Source: Cricetomys ansorgei (Eukaryota > Chordata > Mammalia > Rodentia > Nesomyidae). Taken from it: a DNA stretch of 64,000 bases. The DNA lies in NCBI GenBank assembly GCA_026225945.1, contig JAMJFZ010000690.1, positions 434,001 to 498,000 on the forward strand. Reading direction: 5' to 3'. The notes below the pieces were generated by a model, which saw nothing but the letters and a program-made list of their open reading frames with translations, was not told where the DNA came from and did not search any database. Made by a program: the position numbers and the translations under genes. Of this stretch, positions 12,020 to 24,269 are shown in pieces (position 1 is the first letter of the stretch; each line of letters begins with the position of its first letter).

Positions 12020-12190
12020 TTTTTAACCATTTAACAAGCAATATGCTAGCCACTTGATGTGAATTTATTTGCACCCTAAAATTGCAACTCTAAGAAACAA
12101 GCATTATTACCATACACATTTTATAAACAAATCACTAAGGTTTGGAAAGGACAAATAATTACCCAGCATGGGTAAAACCCCAGGCAGCCT
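12020..12190 (+). mobile_element. MIR element
   Basis: Follows the MIR core: caatatgctagccacttgat, then gcattattaccatacacatt, then aaacaaatcactaaggtttg, the equivalent of 'cccattttacagatgaggaaactgag'. Confidence 0.6.
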
Positions 12191-13249
12191 CACAGCCTCA
12201 CAAATTGTGCCCCTGAGCTCTCTATATCATCTTACTCTGATCACTACCCAACCTGTGTGTTGATGTTACTTTCAAGAACTGTCCCAATTAATTATTGGTG
12301 CAAGTTAAATTACCCTAATGGGAACTAGTTTTAAATCCATGTGTTTCTACCTCTCTGGCTCTGTGGATAAACTAAGCTTCTCTGTTGGGTCTGGTTTAGA
12401 GCCTTAGGCATTCCTTGTCAGGTGGTGTGCAGTGACATCTGAAGGCTTTACAGTTACATGGATGTGGTGCCTAACATGGTGGGCATGGTTGAGGTTGGCC
12501 AGGTACCCTTTTCCAGGTAGCTGGCTTGTGCTTCTTTATATTAAAGTGAATATCCCTTGCCTCGGGTGTATCCAAGCTGAGCTATATAAACCACATGTAC
12601 CCTCAAATATATATGAACATTCCTCAACACAGAATTGCCAACTTAAATAGTATCAGATATTTTGTGATATTTTTTATACCTTTGTTGCCTACTTTTCTAG
12701 TGTTAACTTTGCAGGTGACATAGTTGTTATAATGTCAAATGGTTGGACAAACCTGCTTGAGCAAGAATTCCAAGATAAACTAGCAAGATTTCACCTGTCC
12801 TGGCCGTAGAAATTCCGCAGCATTCATTCCACAACTTAAGTAGAAATTTCCTCTTTTGGCTATAGTCTACCTCTCTGGGGGTGGGGGTAGGGCGTCCAAA
12901 AACTTGGTTTGTTTGCTTTTTTTTTAAGTGGGAGAATACAATTCAACTCTGAAAATAGAAATGAATTAAGTTTAAAATTACAGAGATACAGAATAGTCAT
13001 TCAACACTTCTAATACCAGATATGTAAGGATTCCTCCGCACACAACACATGATTCTCCAGAAGATTCCGAGAGAATGACACTTTGCAAATGAACATTTCA
13101 AACAGCAATGGAAAAAAGAATGCATCAGGGGACTTTGGTTTCCTGAGCTTTACTTTCCTCAAAAAAAAAAAAAAGTAGATGAAGAATTCTTAGCCAAAGC
13201 TCAAATCCTTTGGTGACAATCAGAATTAGGTTCAGTTTTTCTGCTTCAG
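12191..13249. other. Anonymous DNA
   Basis: No repeat is recognised. If 13250-13332 is a terminal exon, 3' UTR sequence would extend leftwards from 13249, but no convincing polyadenylation signal was found close by. Confidence 0.4.
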
Positions 13250-13332
13250 TCAGTCATTTGGTGGTACTGAAGATGGTATCAGACCTTCATCTGCTTCCAC
13301 CTTTTCTTCTTTTGCTTCATAAAGCCAGCTTT
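13250..13332 (-). CDS. Candidate last coding exon (weak)
   Basis: On the - strand, a pyrimidine-rich stretch ending CCTCTACAG (acceptor at 13333-13341) is followed by an open frame of 26 codons and a TGA stop (13250-13252). The frame needs two bases from an upstream exon. The peptide starts SWLYEAKEEKVEADEG and continues with Leu, Ile, Pro and Ser; it is acidic, like a cytoplasmic tail. I do not recognise the protein. No donor-side partner exon, polyadenylation signal or conservation evidence is available here. A chance acceptor plus short open frame is quite possible, so this is a pointer only. Confidence 0.2.
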
Positions 13333-15094
13333 CTGTAGAGGAATCCAGAAGGTAAATCTGAGAACAATGATGCTTTTAGACCAAATCCTTGTCTCTGAAA
13401 ACACCTGTGCCTAAAAGAATACAGGCTTTAAGTCATCACTGCACCATGGATCACTATGTTGGCAGCAGTCTTTTGTCTCTGACAGATAATGTGGAGGAGA
13501 GGATTCATCCAGTCTGGGACAAGCAGGTGTTGAATAAAATGCATCTGTACAATAGACTATCCTTTTTGCAAAAGTGACATTTGCAGAAAGAAGGATTTTG
13601 TGTCTATGCTTGTTGGTTTGTTTGTTTCAATACAATTCAAAAGTCTATTGGCCTATTTGAAAAATAAGACTTAGCACCACAAAAACAACTACTAATGTCA
13701 ATGGATATGTCAGTTGGACCAACCTCCTTCCAGTTGCTTGACGTTAAGCCATTAGTGATTTGATTATTTTAGCAAGAGTGCAAGAGTGGACATTCTTCTT
13801 TTGGTTTGTTGTCTTAGTGTTGACTAAACAAGAGTGGCAGTGTCGCATACCAAAGCCAAGTTCTCCCGATGTACTGAAGGAGTGGAAGCCATTAAGAAGC
13901 TGAAATGTAAAACCTGACTTTGTTAAACCTAAATTGAATCATTGTGCTGAACTTAATTGTTGGAACAGCTGCCATTAACAAGCCAATTCTGCTTCATGTA
14001 GGGTATCCCAACGCCTATATCATCTTCTCTCCAATCTTATCTGGGACTGATTTGAGAAAATCATTTGCTTTTAAGAAATTGTTTTTTTTTCTTCAGGGAG
14101 TGTCAAACATTCCATCCTGGCCATCTAAATCTGTTTTTAAGTGAAAGGAGCATAGCAGTGCCTCTAAATGGACACCTCTAATGGACCTTGGCATGCCCCT
14201 GAGTCTTAGATTTGAAATTTGTTCTTTTCACAATCAACTCCTTACTTACCTCTGAATATCAGTTGCTTGTTTTCTTGTCCAGACCTTTTACCACAATTTA
14301 CCTGGCGTAACTAGCATAGAAATTTTTTCTTTGCTCTTTTGCACATGTGGCTTTCTTATGAAAATGTCCTACCTGCACCTTCTATAACTTGGTGTTTATG
14401 TTACTAAAAGACACATATATACCCTGCCACATAGCATCATTATCTGATTCCAGGGGTCACACATCTTATAGTGTATCTTCTTTGCTTCTGTTTTCTTTTT
14501 TAAATGTTTAGAAGGTCCTTCAGAATGAAGACTAAGCCTTTAATTCACTTTAGAAAACATTTATTGAATGCAATATTCTATTTGCATAATTCTTTTGAAA
14601 GAAGAGCATTATACATTCCTTTAAATTTATTTTATGCTTCTTATAAATAATCCCTTTCAAGTACTAAGATTTCTTTGAGGGATTTGCTGCTCACGCCTTC
14701 TTTTTTTGATGAAAAAAATTGTAGTTGTCCCAGATTTTTTATTCTCATTTTTTTCTTCCATATGCACACCCCCACAACTCTTGAATCCATAGTTTTTGAA
14801 AAATGGTATAATTGTATTAGTAAATTAAATCAGATGCTGAGTGTCCAAGGAAAGTTTGCTATATAAAGACTTTGCATAAGGAATTAAATTGTTTTCTTAT
14901 TCATGCTTGTTGTGAAGCAAAATGTTTTGAAAAGCAGGTCTGATTAAAATGGTAATATGTTTTCATTCAAACTCATTTCATTTTCTTAGTGTAAGGATTT
15001 TAAGAAAAGTTTCTGATGTCTATTCCTGAACTAGTCCTCATCATTAATCCCTTTTGGAGGATAGATGGTTTTTGAAAATGAGTCACAGTTATTT
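13333..15094. other. Anonymous DNA
   Basis: No repeat is recognised over 1.7 kb, longer than most repeat-free runs in this window. The 62-codon + strand frame at 13389-13577 is not similar to anything I know. Confidence 0.4.
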
Positions 15095-15270
15095 GGTGTG
15101 GTTGTTTGAATGAGAATGGCTCTCACAGGCTAACGTACTTGAATATTTGGTCTCTATTGGTGGAACTATTTGGGATGGATTAGAAGGTGCTGCCTTGTTG
15201 GAAGAGGTGTCGAATTTGAGGCTTCAAAATCCTCCTGCCATCCACTGCATTCTCTGTGTCTGTCTCTCTG

Positions 15271-15305
<35 letters not shown>

Positions 15306-15478
15306 TTCTCTCTCCCCTACTTGCAGATCAGGATGTAAACTATCTGTTCCTGCCACCATGCCTTTGTCCTATCATCATGGACTCTACGCCTCTGAAACTG
15401 TAAACCCAAATAAAGGCTTTCTTTCATAAGCTGCCTTGGTCATGGTTTTATGTCAGTAACAGAAAAGTAATTAAGACA
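15095..15478 (+). mobile_element. ORR1/MT-type MaLR LTR
   Basis: Diagnostic ERVL-MaLR LTR text: tgtttgaatgagaatggctc near the start, ggtgctgccttgttggaaga, aactgtaaacccaaataaag as the polyadenylation region, and gctgccttggtcatgg ... taattaagacaca at the end. A (TC)n expansion sits inside (15255-15320). It appears to be a solo LTR, with no internal sequence attached. Confidence 0.85.
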
Positions 15479-15504
15479 CACACACAGTCCTACAGGAAGA
15501 TAAT

Positions 15505-15740
15505 TTAGGCTAATACTGGTGGATCATGCTTGCAGTCCCAGCTACTTGGAAGACTGAGACAGAAGAAATGAAAGTTCATGGCCTTCCTGGGCTTCAGAGT
15601 AAATTTAAGGCCTGCCTGGGCAACTTAGAAGACTGTTTCACAAAGTAAAAGGAAAATTAGGAACATAGCTCAAGTGTTTGGGTGCTGGCTTAGCATGTGC
15701 AGAGCCCTAAACCCAATCTCAGTACCACCAAGATGAGATG
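15505..15740 (+). mobile_element. Composite B1 + ID-type SINE
   Basis: A B1-like half (tgcttgcagtcccagctact ... ggcctgcctgggcaacttag) is followed by an ID-like half (acatagctcaagtgtttggg ... ccctaaacccaatctcagta). The B1-then-ID order is the same as at 3155-3390. Confidence 0.65.
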
Positions 15741-16284
15741 CAGAGGGAAGTTGTTCCTAAATTAGGGAGGAGGGGTTAAGGTATCTCAGTCATGAAAGAG
15801 AAGAGTGGCAAGAAGCCACTATTGAAAGACAGAATTCATAGTCTCATATCTGAAGTTTCCCTAAATGTAAAGAAAATAGAGTTGCCAGACCAAGCCAAGA
15901 AACAATCAAAACCACATCAAAATTTGATGGTGTCAAAATTCATCATATCCATGTAAATTTAAATTTTAAATAAAATTTTTTAGCATAGTATGTCTCAAAT
16001 ATGGCCTTACGACACTGTTTGTGTCTTATAATAGATGTGACATACACTACAAAGCTGTTCATTGTTGAACTGGAATTGAAATATATCCGAGAATCTTTAT
16101 TTTATCTGGGAACCCAAAATAAAAAGCTATTATTTTTAAAAAAATGAAGAAATGTTTTTTGCCATTCTAAATATGTTTGTGATGGTCTTCCAATCTAGAA
16201 ATATGAATACATAGTTCCAGTATCCTAAGTTTTATTGTGCTGGGCTGTTAAAGTCAAGTTTAACATTTTGTGAAGGTTAATATC

Positions 16285-16640
16285 GATTGCCAGTTTCACA
16301 GAATTTAGAATCACCTAGTAAAAGCCTCTGGGTACTTAAGTGAGAGATTATCTAGATTAGCTTAACGAGGTAGGAGGGCTCACTCTAAATTTGGGTGAGC
16401 TTCCATGGGCTGGACTCTTAGATGGAATAAAAAAAGAAAACAAGTTGAACCCAAGTATTTATCACTCCCTCATTCCTAACTGTGAAAAGAATGTAACCAA
16501 CTGCCTCAAGCCCCTGCTACTATGACTTCCATACTTCAAGGGATTTTGCCCTCAAGCTGTGAGCCAAAATAAGCCCTTCCTTCCTTCCTTAAGTTGTTTT
16601 TATTGGGTGTTTTGTTACAGCAACAAGATAAGTCATGAAC
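16285..16640 (+). mobile_element. Rodent LTR, MaLR/ERVL-like
   Basis: Contains agtttcacagaatttagaat, ggattatctagattagcttaa-like text, tccatgggctggactcttag, and an end with gtgagccaaaataagccctt plus tccttccttaagttg. This order is typical of a common rodent LTR ending in 'acagcaacaagataagt'. The subfamily is not resolved. Confidence 0.65.
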
Positions 16641-16884
16641 ACTCATGTGGCCCTACTCTTTGCTTCTGGGGGTATGGTTTGTATTAAACAAAGAACTAAG
16701 AAGCCACATAGAAACAAAATAAAGATTTCATTTCCTGGAAGTGCTAAAAGACAAATCTGCAGTGGGGAGAGAAGATAGGGATCCCCCTTCAAGGTTGAAG
16801 GTGCTAGATAAAACAGAGGGAGTAGAATGAACTGTAGAACTCAGTAATTGCAACTGACCATTCCTGGGAGATATTTAGGGCAGG
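16641..16884. other. Anonymous DNA
   Basis: Nothing recognised. Confidence 0.5.
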
Positions 16885-17095
16885 ATATATCAGATTTTCT
16901 CAACCACGACACGACTGATATTTTGAACCAGAAAACTTATTGTTGTGACTGTCCCCTGTATTATAGAATGTATAACAGCATCTCTAGACTCTCCACACTA
17001 GATACTAGTAGTGACCCCCTCACTGGATTCAACAACCAAAAATACCTTCAGATATTGTTGACTGTCTTCTGGTGGGGTAACATGGTTCACAGTTA
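16885..17095 (+). mobile_element. Ancient mammalian repeat, second copy
   Basis: Same family as 5365-5575: ttctcaaccacgacacgact at the start, 'actagatactagtagtgacc' in the middle, and caacaaccaaaaataccttc toward the end. Confidence 0.5.
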
Positions 17096-17744
17096 AGGAT
17101 CCTCATACTGTAGCAATAAAAAGCATCAGACTGAGAGCAAAACTAGAGTGAAGAAATACACCTGAGAAAGTAATGAGATGGACAAGGATTCACAGCAAAG
17201 GAAGCGGAGATTCATACTAGTAGAAACATCCCACCACTGGAGAGAGGAGATGATGGTTGAAATGAGTCTTATAGGTCATCAAAGAAATGACTGAGATGAC
17301 ACATGCAAACTGCTGTTATAACCAGTCTCAAATCTTAGTGGCTTAATATCATAGAGGTTTCAGGAAGACAGGCACCTGTTTTTACCATTTTTGCTTCTTT
17401 TTCTTTAGTTCCTGGCCAAGGAAATCTTCTATACTTGTTGAATGAATGATTGGGAAAGCACAGTCACTATGTTGCACAAACTTGCCTTTGTTTACAGTGC
17501 CTACAAAGTGAATGATGGCAGGATATTCCTTGTATAATAAACAAAGAAAGAGATGGTGCAGAAGGAAACATGGCTGACTCTTCACCTATACCTTCAAGTT
17601 TCATACAACTCTACTCCATCTCCAACAGCTTTAGTGCCTGAATTTCTTCAGATATGATATATTCTTTTGAAGGAGGGAGTATTTTTCCACATGATTCCAG
17701 GTGCTGCAGTAAGCCCCAAAATAAATGTTCCTGTCTTTTTAAAA
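17096..17744. other. Anonymous DNA
   Basis: No feature recognised. The 67-codon - strand frame (17382-17585) is unsupported. Confidence 0.5.
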
Positions 17745-17885
17745 AATAATTATTCTTTTTAAAATTAAAATATAATTATATCATTTCTCCCTCTCCTTTC
17801 TTTCATCCCTCTATCAATATGTGTCCACCTTGCTTCTATTTGAAATCAAAGCCCCTGTCTCTAAGCACAGCCACTTGTATGAAAA
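17745..17885 (-). mobile_element. L1 3'-UTR fragment
   Basis: Reverse-complement Lx-like 3' UTR: taaaattaaaatataattat, then atttctccctctcctttctt and a pyrimidine-rich run. Confidence 0.5.
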
Positions 17886-18210
17886 AGTGTGTCCTTATAG
17901 TAAACCAAGGTACCAACTGATACAAAACCTTCACCACACTGTAATAACTTAACACTGTAGAGGTTTCTGTGCTAATGTCTCTTTCACACAGCTCTTCTGT
18001 CAGCTTTCATTCAATCAGACTCCATTTTGTGATTCCACAAACTTCTATAGCTTCAAAATCCCCAAGAATCTTAAACCACACTGCTGAATCCTCTCAAAAG
18101 AGACCAATGTGGAAAACGAACATGAAAATCCTCCCATAATTTCAAGAATTGGAATCAACGTAGTAACCTAGTTGTCCACCAACAGATGAATGGATAATGA
18201 AATGTTGGCA

Positions 18211-18216
18211 TACACG

Positions 18217-18263
<47 letters not shown>

Positions 18264-18283
18264 ACACACATACACACACACAT
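18211..18283. repeat. (CA)n/(CG) microsatellite
   Basis: CA repeats with a cacgcgcgcgcac block at the left end. Confidence 0.95.
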
Positions 18284-18343
18284 GCGTGAGAGAGAGTACT
18301 ATTCAATTCTAAAGAAAAATGAAGTTCAAAAATTGCAGGAAAT

Positions 18344-18534
18344 GGGGCTGAAGAGATGACTCAGCAGATAAGAGCACTGACTCCTCTTCCAGAGGTACTG
18401 GGTTCAATTCCCAGCAAACATATAGTGGCTCACAGCAATCTATAATGAGATCAGATGTTCTCTTCTGGAATGCAGGTGTACACGCAGACAGACCACTCAT
18501 ATATGAAATAAACTAGTCTTTAAAAAATATTTTA
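18344..18534 (+). mobile_element. B2 SINE with target-site duplication
   Basis: Full-length-looking B2: ggggctgaagagatgactca, gagcactgactcctcttcca, ttcaattcccagcaaacata and an A/T-rich tail. Flanking near-copies of aaaattgcaggaaat (18328-18343) and aaaattgtaggaaaat (about 18536-18551) form the target duplication within the L1 3' UTR. Confidence 0.9.
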
Positions 18535-18649
18535 AAAAATTGTAGGAAAATGGGTAGACTTAGAATGTACAGTATTAAGCAAGCCATATAGTCTCAGAAA
18601 GAAAAAAACACACACACATTCTCTTTCATATATAGAATCTAGCCAATTA

Positions 18650-18661
18650 TATATATATGTG

Positions 18662-18704
<43 letters not shown>

Positions 18705-18711
18705 TGTATAA
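18650..18711. repeat. (TA)n-(TG)n microsatellite
   Basis: Tandem TG units with two interruptions. Confidence 0.95.
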
Positions 18712-18850
18712 ACAAATGTACATATGGGTAACGTATAACTTAAAGAAAAAAGACCAAGAACAGCTAAGTATAAAGGGATAAGGAAAGACTGAGAGTAGGT
18801 AATAAACATGAGTTATCAAAGAGAATATAAAGCTAATTATTATTATTTTT

Positions 18851-20799
18851 CTAATTCTGTCATATATTTCTTGTTTTGTTTTGGTGATGAATAAGTGTGA
18901 AAATATATTTGATACTGAGAGTGTAAAAATTAACTTGAAGTTCCACAGCTCCCGTTCCCAGTGACTATTCTAACTGCTTAGAAGTTCATCGATCTGTATA
19001 GATTTGGGGTATGGTTAATTTTGGTGTGTGATGTTTTTACTTATTTGTAAGATTTCTTGTAATAAAGTTTATTTAAAAAATGGGCCAATAGGAAAAGAAA
19101 ATGTAAGGATCCTTCTGGAATTTCAAGAAGCCATATGTGCAAGGGGTGAACAGCATCATGGCCCCACGCCTATTACACAGATATCAGCTATTGCCCATTC
19201 CATGCAAGTGTCACACAATGAGCCCAGGAAAGATGGAAACAGTTCATTCAGTCTTGCACTGACGCCTTCAGCGCGGCAAACATGGAAGTCAGACAGACAT
19301 GGCAAGGAAGTAACCATTCCTGATAAAATGAAAACAGGTGTGAAAGGATGAAAAGGGAAGTTAGAAGCAGAGTTACAGTTAAAGAAGTGGGGGACTCTAG
19401 TGCAAAGAAGAGAGACATTGCATGGCCTGTTAAATTAACAAAGTAATCCCTAAAAGTAAAGGCAGAGGGGAGAAAACACGCAATGACCAGAGAGGGAAAC
19501 TTCATCGTGCTTTCCAAAGAGAGAGATGGAGAGCCTCCACTGCTTTCTACAGCTCAGTTCTTTGTGTTTCTGACTTTCCCCTTCAGAACAACAAGAAATC
19601 TTGAAAGTGGTTTATGAATATACAAGAACGTGGTCTTTCTGGAAAAGCCACAGGGAAGTGACTGAGTGTGCCTAATATTTATGTAAATTTTAATCACATA
19701 GTGGGCAACTCCATAAATAATGATGAGACTTCTGGGATCAATCCCTTGAATTGTGAATGCTTTTGAATGGCAGGGAATGGGGCTGATTCCTGCCCTTCAT
19801 AGCTTTACTGCTCTTTTAGTAGTATAGGTGCCACATTTAGATTAGTTTGGATGAGAATAGAAAATATGACACCTAAATGACTGTGAACTTAGTGATGTCT
19901 GTGAGAAACCTGCTGCTTGAAAGTAAAGAGATAGTGGGTGGGACTGCTGGTTCACACTGAACCCTAAATGTGCCCATATGCTAAGGATACATGAAGGACA
20001 TTGAACTCTGAGATACCGGGTTTACTGTTTATTCCCCCACCCCTCCTGTGGCATCAAGGAGTTAGAGAAAGGTATGTGAAAGTAGAACATGTTCCTCTTT
20101 CCTGCATAGATCTGTGAAAAATGACCTTTTGAACCAACAAATTTAGCGTTGTACTATGGTGTGTGAAGCTAGAACAGAAGCAAGCAGTGCACATTTATTT
20201 CCTTCCTTTCATTTTCTTATTAATTTCCTTTCTCCACATGTAAGTGTTACTTCACATTGTTTATTGTTCTCTGTATACATTTCTGTATATATAGCCAATT
20301 CGCATCTGCTCTAATAACACTCCTAAATTTCAATATTTAAATAGTGTCCTTTTGTTTCCCCCATATGGGCCCAAACTAAGAATTTATTTGCATTATTATA
20401 ATATACTTCTCAATTTTATTACCATTTTCAATTCTTTACAAATGGCTTATAGATCTTCTTCTACTGTAACTTACATTTAAATTTTAAATTCTTCTCATGA
20501 GAATCATGTGCATATCCCAAACACTTCTACTTCATAATTTTCAGTTTCTCCAAAGGAGGTCCATATCATGTTTTAAGAGCAGAACAGAGACTGGTAGACT
20601 CTAGTGTCCTCAGGAGTTTCTGGGTTTGTGGCTGCCCCAGTCAACTCAGTTCCTACCACTGAGAGTAACTGTAGATTGCTATGTAGAAAAGCATTCTTAG
20701 GTATATCAGCAATTGATTAACCAGTCTTATTTGATTCTAAAATAGAGGAGTTTGTTTGTATCAATGAATGTGATCTAACATAAATCCCACAAAAAGAAA
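18851..20799. other. Anonymous DNA
   Basis: About 2 kb without a repeat I can name. The 107-codon + strand frame (19028-19351) and the 89-codon - strand frame (19248-19517) overlap each other and show no recognisable domain or splice context. Confidence 0.5.
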
Positions 20800-21320
20800 T
20801 ATTTTATTAATTAATTTTATTCTTTGACAATTTCATATATGTATGTAATGCAGTCTAATTACTCTCCCCTTCATCCTGTCTTATGTCGCTCCCATCCTTT
20901 TGTTTTTGTGGCTGACTTAGTTTAAGGAGAGCCATTTATGTGATCATTAGATTAAAACTACCATTGGAACCTGGTGAGGTAATCAGTGAGCACACAACTG
21001 AAAGCAACGGTCTCCACTCTCCCTTAATCTATCAGAAGCAAATAGTCCATCACTTGTCTGTGGCCAGGCCCCATTCTTGTGCAGCCCCCAGGGCTTCTAT
21101 ATGTTTGTGTTGGAAATATGCTGTGTCTTGCAGGAGAGGTTATATTTCCCAGTTCTTCTCCATATCTTCTGGCTCTTATATTCTTTCCACCCTTTCTTCT
21201 GCAATGTTCCCTGGTCCATAGGAGGAATGGTATAAATGTCTTGTTTAAGAAGTAGCACTGATCTGCCACTTATTCTTTGTACTCATTGGAGGCATGAGTA
21301 TCTGCATTCATCAGAATTCA
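20800..21320 (-). mobile_element. Lx-type L1 3' UTR
   Basis: Reverse-complement L1: 'ttattctttgacaatttcat' at the 3' end, the ctccccttcatcctgtctta pyrimidine-rich segment, then tcttctggctcttatattct, tgcaatgttccctggtccat and tatctgcattcat. This pattern is shared by muroid Lx copies. Confidence 0.75.
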
Positions 21321-22335
21321 CTGAAAAAAAGCATGTTTTTAATGGCACATTTATTACTAAATGCAATGTTCTCATTTTAAATACAAAAAGGTCATGGAAA
21401 TGTAGAGACTCTTGTCAGATGATTTAACTCTCAGCATTTTATAGCTGGTGAAATGAATGACTTGCTCAGATACCAGGAAACACTTCAGTTCTTCTCTGGA
21501 ACTCCTCTTACACATCCTGAACAGTCAAAATAGATTTACACTTAAGAAGTCCACATGCATTCCCCTGGGAAACACAGTTCTGCTTGATTACATTTTGCCA
21601 GAAAGTTTGACAGCCATCTATACAGTACCCAGCACATTCTGACTTCCCTTTCATGACTCAGGAATTGAAAAGCATGACCAGGAATGGGAGATGTCTTTTT
21701 TAGTCATTGCAAGAAGGGACAGTTGAATTTGGTTTCATTTAAAGTTAATTGCACATTTTGACTGATTTCGGTTTTGGCAAAATCTAAAGCATATTTTGAA
21801 AATCGCTTTTCCCATTAAATGCTAAAACCCTTTATTTTTAAAAGGAAATGTAATCCATATGTTTGGAATTTGTTTACATTAAAATTATAAAATGTATGTA
21901 TTTTTTTATTCATGTCCCAGAAGCTTTCTGCACCATTTTGTAAATTTCTTTAAAAAAAAAAAATCAAGAAGTGATACATTGCCAAAAACTAATGGGAACA
22001 AATCCATAACTATTAGAAATATCAATTTATGATTCCTTATGGTATAACTTAGTAAAACATATCCTTGATTTTTAGTCATCTTGTGGATAAAATGACAGTC
22101 TTTCTTTGGAACAAAAAAGTATTTGTAGTGGATCTATTCTTGTCACGTAGGAAGGTTTTCTTTAACTTACATTTATTAAGCTGCTTGACCAAAGCTGATT
22201 TTGAAAAATCATAATACAGGAAATGAATTAGCAAACCAGAAGCTGAGAATTTAAGATGTGCTGTTTATTTAAGATATATCTAGAATAGACAAGTTCCACT
22301 TTCACAGTTTTCACAGAGTTAGTAATCTCCCATGG
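21321..22335. other. Anonymous AT-rich DNA
   Basis: No gene or repeat recognised. Confidence 0.5.
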
Positions 22336-22545
22336 GGCCAGGTATTAACTCTCAGCTATTAAGAGTACATGCTGCTCTTTTAGAGGACTTGAGTTTGGTG
22401 CTCAGCACCCACACAGAGGCTCACAACTCCCTGGAACTCCAGCTCCAGATCTGAACTCCAAGGACATTTGCACTCATGTGCACAAACCCACACGAAGACA
22501 CACATATACATATATAATTATAAAAGAATAAAAATAAATCCTTAG
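22336..22545 (+). mobile_element. B3/B2-family SINE
   Basis: ggggccaggtattaactctc through gctgctcttttagaggactt, then ctggaactccagctccagat (B3 body) and an A-rich tail. Confidence 0.75.
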
Positions 22546-22654
22546 AAAATCTCCCACTTGAAAATAAGGAGACAAGAAAACGCAGATGAGTCATTGCAAT
22601 AAGCTGATCTTTGCCCAAATATCATGAAATTGTCATTGCCTTTGAATAAGAATA

Positions 22655-22815
22655 GGCCAACTTTTTCTGGGAAGGGCCAGATAATAGATACTTTAGGCCT
22701 TGCAAGCCATGTGATTTCCATTACAATTCAGCTTTGTTGTTGTAGTGCAAAATTTGACATAGACAATGCATGAATGAACAAATGTGGTTGTGTACCAATT
22801 AAACTTTATCAATGC
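22655..22815 (+). mobile_element. MER5A-type hAT-Charlie element
   Basis: Matches MER5A in order: ggaagggccagataatagat, ctttaggccttgcaagccat, catagacaatgcatgaatga and accaattaaactttatc. Confidence 0.75.
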
Positions 22816-22928
22816 TATTAAGAGCTACTTTAACAGAATATGCAATATATTATAATTACATAATATATATAATTGTGTTTAATATGTGCCTGAGATTGGA
22901 TATATTTTGCTGTTGTTGTTGTCTTGCT

Positions 22929-23066
22929 TTGTTTTGTTTTAGACAGGGTCACACTATGTAGCCCTGGCTGTCCTGGAACACACTATGCTGACCAGGCTGG
23001 CCTCAAACTCGCAGAGATCTATCTGCCTCTGCCCAGGATTGAAGGCATGTTCCACCACACCTGGAT
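22929..23066 (-). mobile_element. B1 SINE
   Basis: Reverse-complement B1: gacagggtcacactatgtag, ccctggctgtcctggaacac, gaccaggctggcctcaaact. The 'gctgggattaaagg' block is altered to ccaggattgaagg. Confidence 0.9.
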
Positions 23067-23690
23067 TGCACCTGAGGTTGTATGTGAAGAAGCTGACTTA
23101 GATATAGAAAGACAAGTATCAACTTTTCATTTACTCTTCTATTTGTATTCTTCAGACTGATGTTTGAGACCTAAAGAATTAACGTATAAAGATACGAAAC
23201 TTTGTCCTTTGCACTCACAGACAACCAGGTGGCAAAATTACTAGGGAGGTTTAAGCATCCTGCAGCTAGCATATCATGCACTTTCAGTGGCATGAGTATC
23301 ATATTATTCACGATTTCAAAAAACATGAAGTTTTTGAGCAAAGCTATCTTGACTAGGCTAAGCTATGGTGTTTGATAGCATGAGTTTGGTGTCTCTTCTC
23401 TTTTTCAGACTTGTTATATGCTTTTTCATACACTGTGGTGATTTGTGGTCAATGGTTGCATACTTGAACCTTGGATCACAGTCTTATGCTTATATCATGC
23501 AGTAGTAGTTGACAGCATATGTTGTGGAGCCAGGCTATGATTAATCAAATATCCAAGCTGACATTTACTAGTTGCAACCTTAGAAATATCTACATGTAAA
23601 TGCATCTCTTTTTTCTGATAGCATACACTTCTCAGTGTTTGTTAGGGCACACAGCTATGAATAAATCAAATTAAAAATGACATTTCCTAA
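23067..23690. other. Anonymous DNA
   Basis: Nothing recognised. Confidence 0.5.
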
Positions 23691-23897
23691 GGGCTGGAGA
23701 GATGGATCAGCAGTTATGAGCACTGACTGCTTTCCTGAGGACTTGGGTTTGATTCTCAGCACTACATTGCAGCTCATACAATTTGTAACTCTAGTCCCAA
23801 GGGATCCAGTTCACTCATCAGACACACAAGTGGTTCATAAACATATATTCAGGCAGAACAACCAAACATATAAAATAAAAATGAATTTTAAAAAATG
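23691..23897 (+). mobile_element. B2 SINE
   Basis: gggctggagagatggatcag, gagcactgactgctttcctg, tttgattctcagcactacat, then an A-rich tail. Confidence 0.85.
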
Positions 23898-24269
23898 TTT
23901 AAAACCAATATTTTCAATTTCTATTGCAAGTAGTTGTTTCCATATAATTTGTATCTAGCCAATTAGAATAAAAGTAATGACTTACCAATTCTGTTTTCTA
24001 CAGTTCTACAGTTCTTATTGATCATTTTAAGTCTATTTGGGATTCTGTGACTGCTGTGTATTGATATCATTGATCATACCTAAAATTTTCCCAACTTTCA
24101 TCTCTTCAGAATGATTTATATACAGGTCTTTCTCTTTCTCTTTGGCTATATGACTCCAATTAAGCATATATTAAATGTATTACTTCCTTCTTTCTTACCT
24201 GTTAAGTTTCCACTCCTGTGGTTTCTGTGCTTTATTTTGAACAGTTTCTGTGAGCTCATTCTCAAACTC
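23898..24269. other. Anonymous AT-rich DNA
   Basis: No clear repeat. The 95-codon + strand frame (24111-24398) is Leu/Phe-rich and crosses into an old repeat, so it is not a gene. Confidence 0.5.

Larger units (their letters stand above)
18150..18850 (+). mobile_element. L1 3' UTR, interrupted
   Basis: Recognisable L1 text: ttgtccaccaacagatgaat, then gagtactattcaattctaaa, then taggaaaatgggtagactta and ctctttcatatatagaatct. It is broken by (CA)n at 18211-18283, a B2 at 18344-18534 and (TG)n at 18650-18711. Confidence 0.75.

Noticed and set aside
18344..18420. tRNA-like A and B box sequence
   Set aside because: Belongs to the B2 SINE head, which derives from a tRNA; it does not form a functional tRNA gene. 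The same applies to the other B2/B3 and ID copies.
19028..19351. 107-codon frame on the + strand
   Set aside because: No known domain; overlaps an opposite frame of similar quality.
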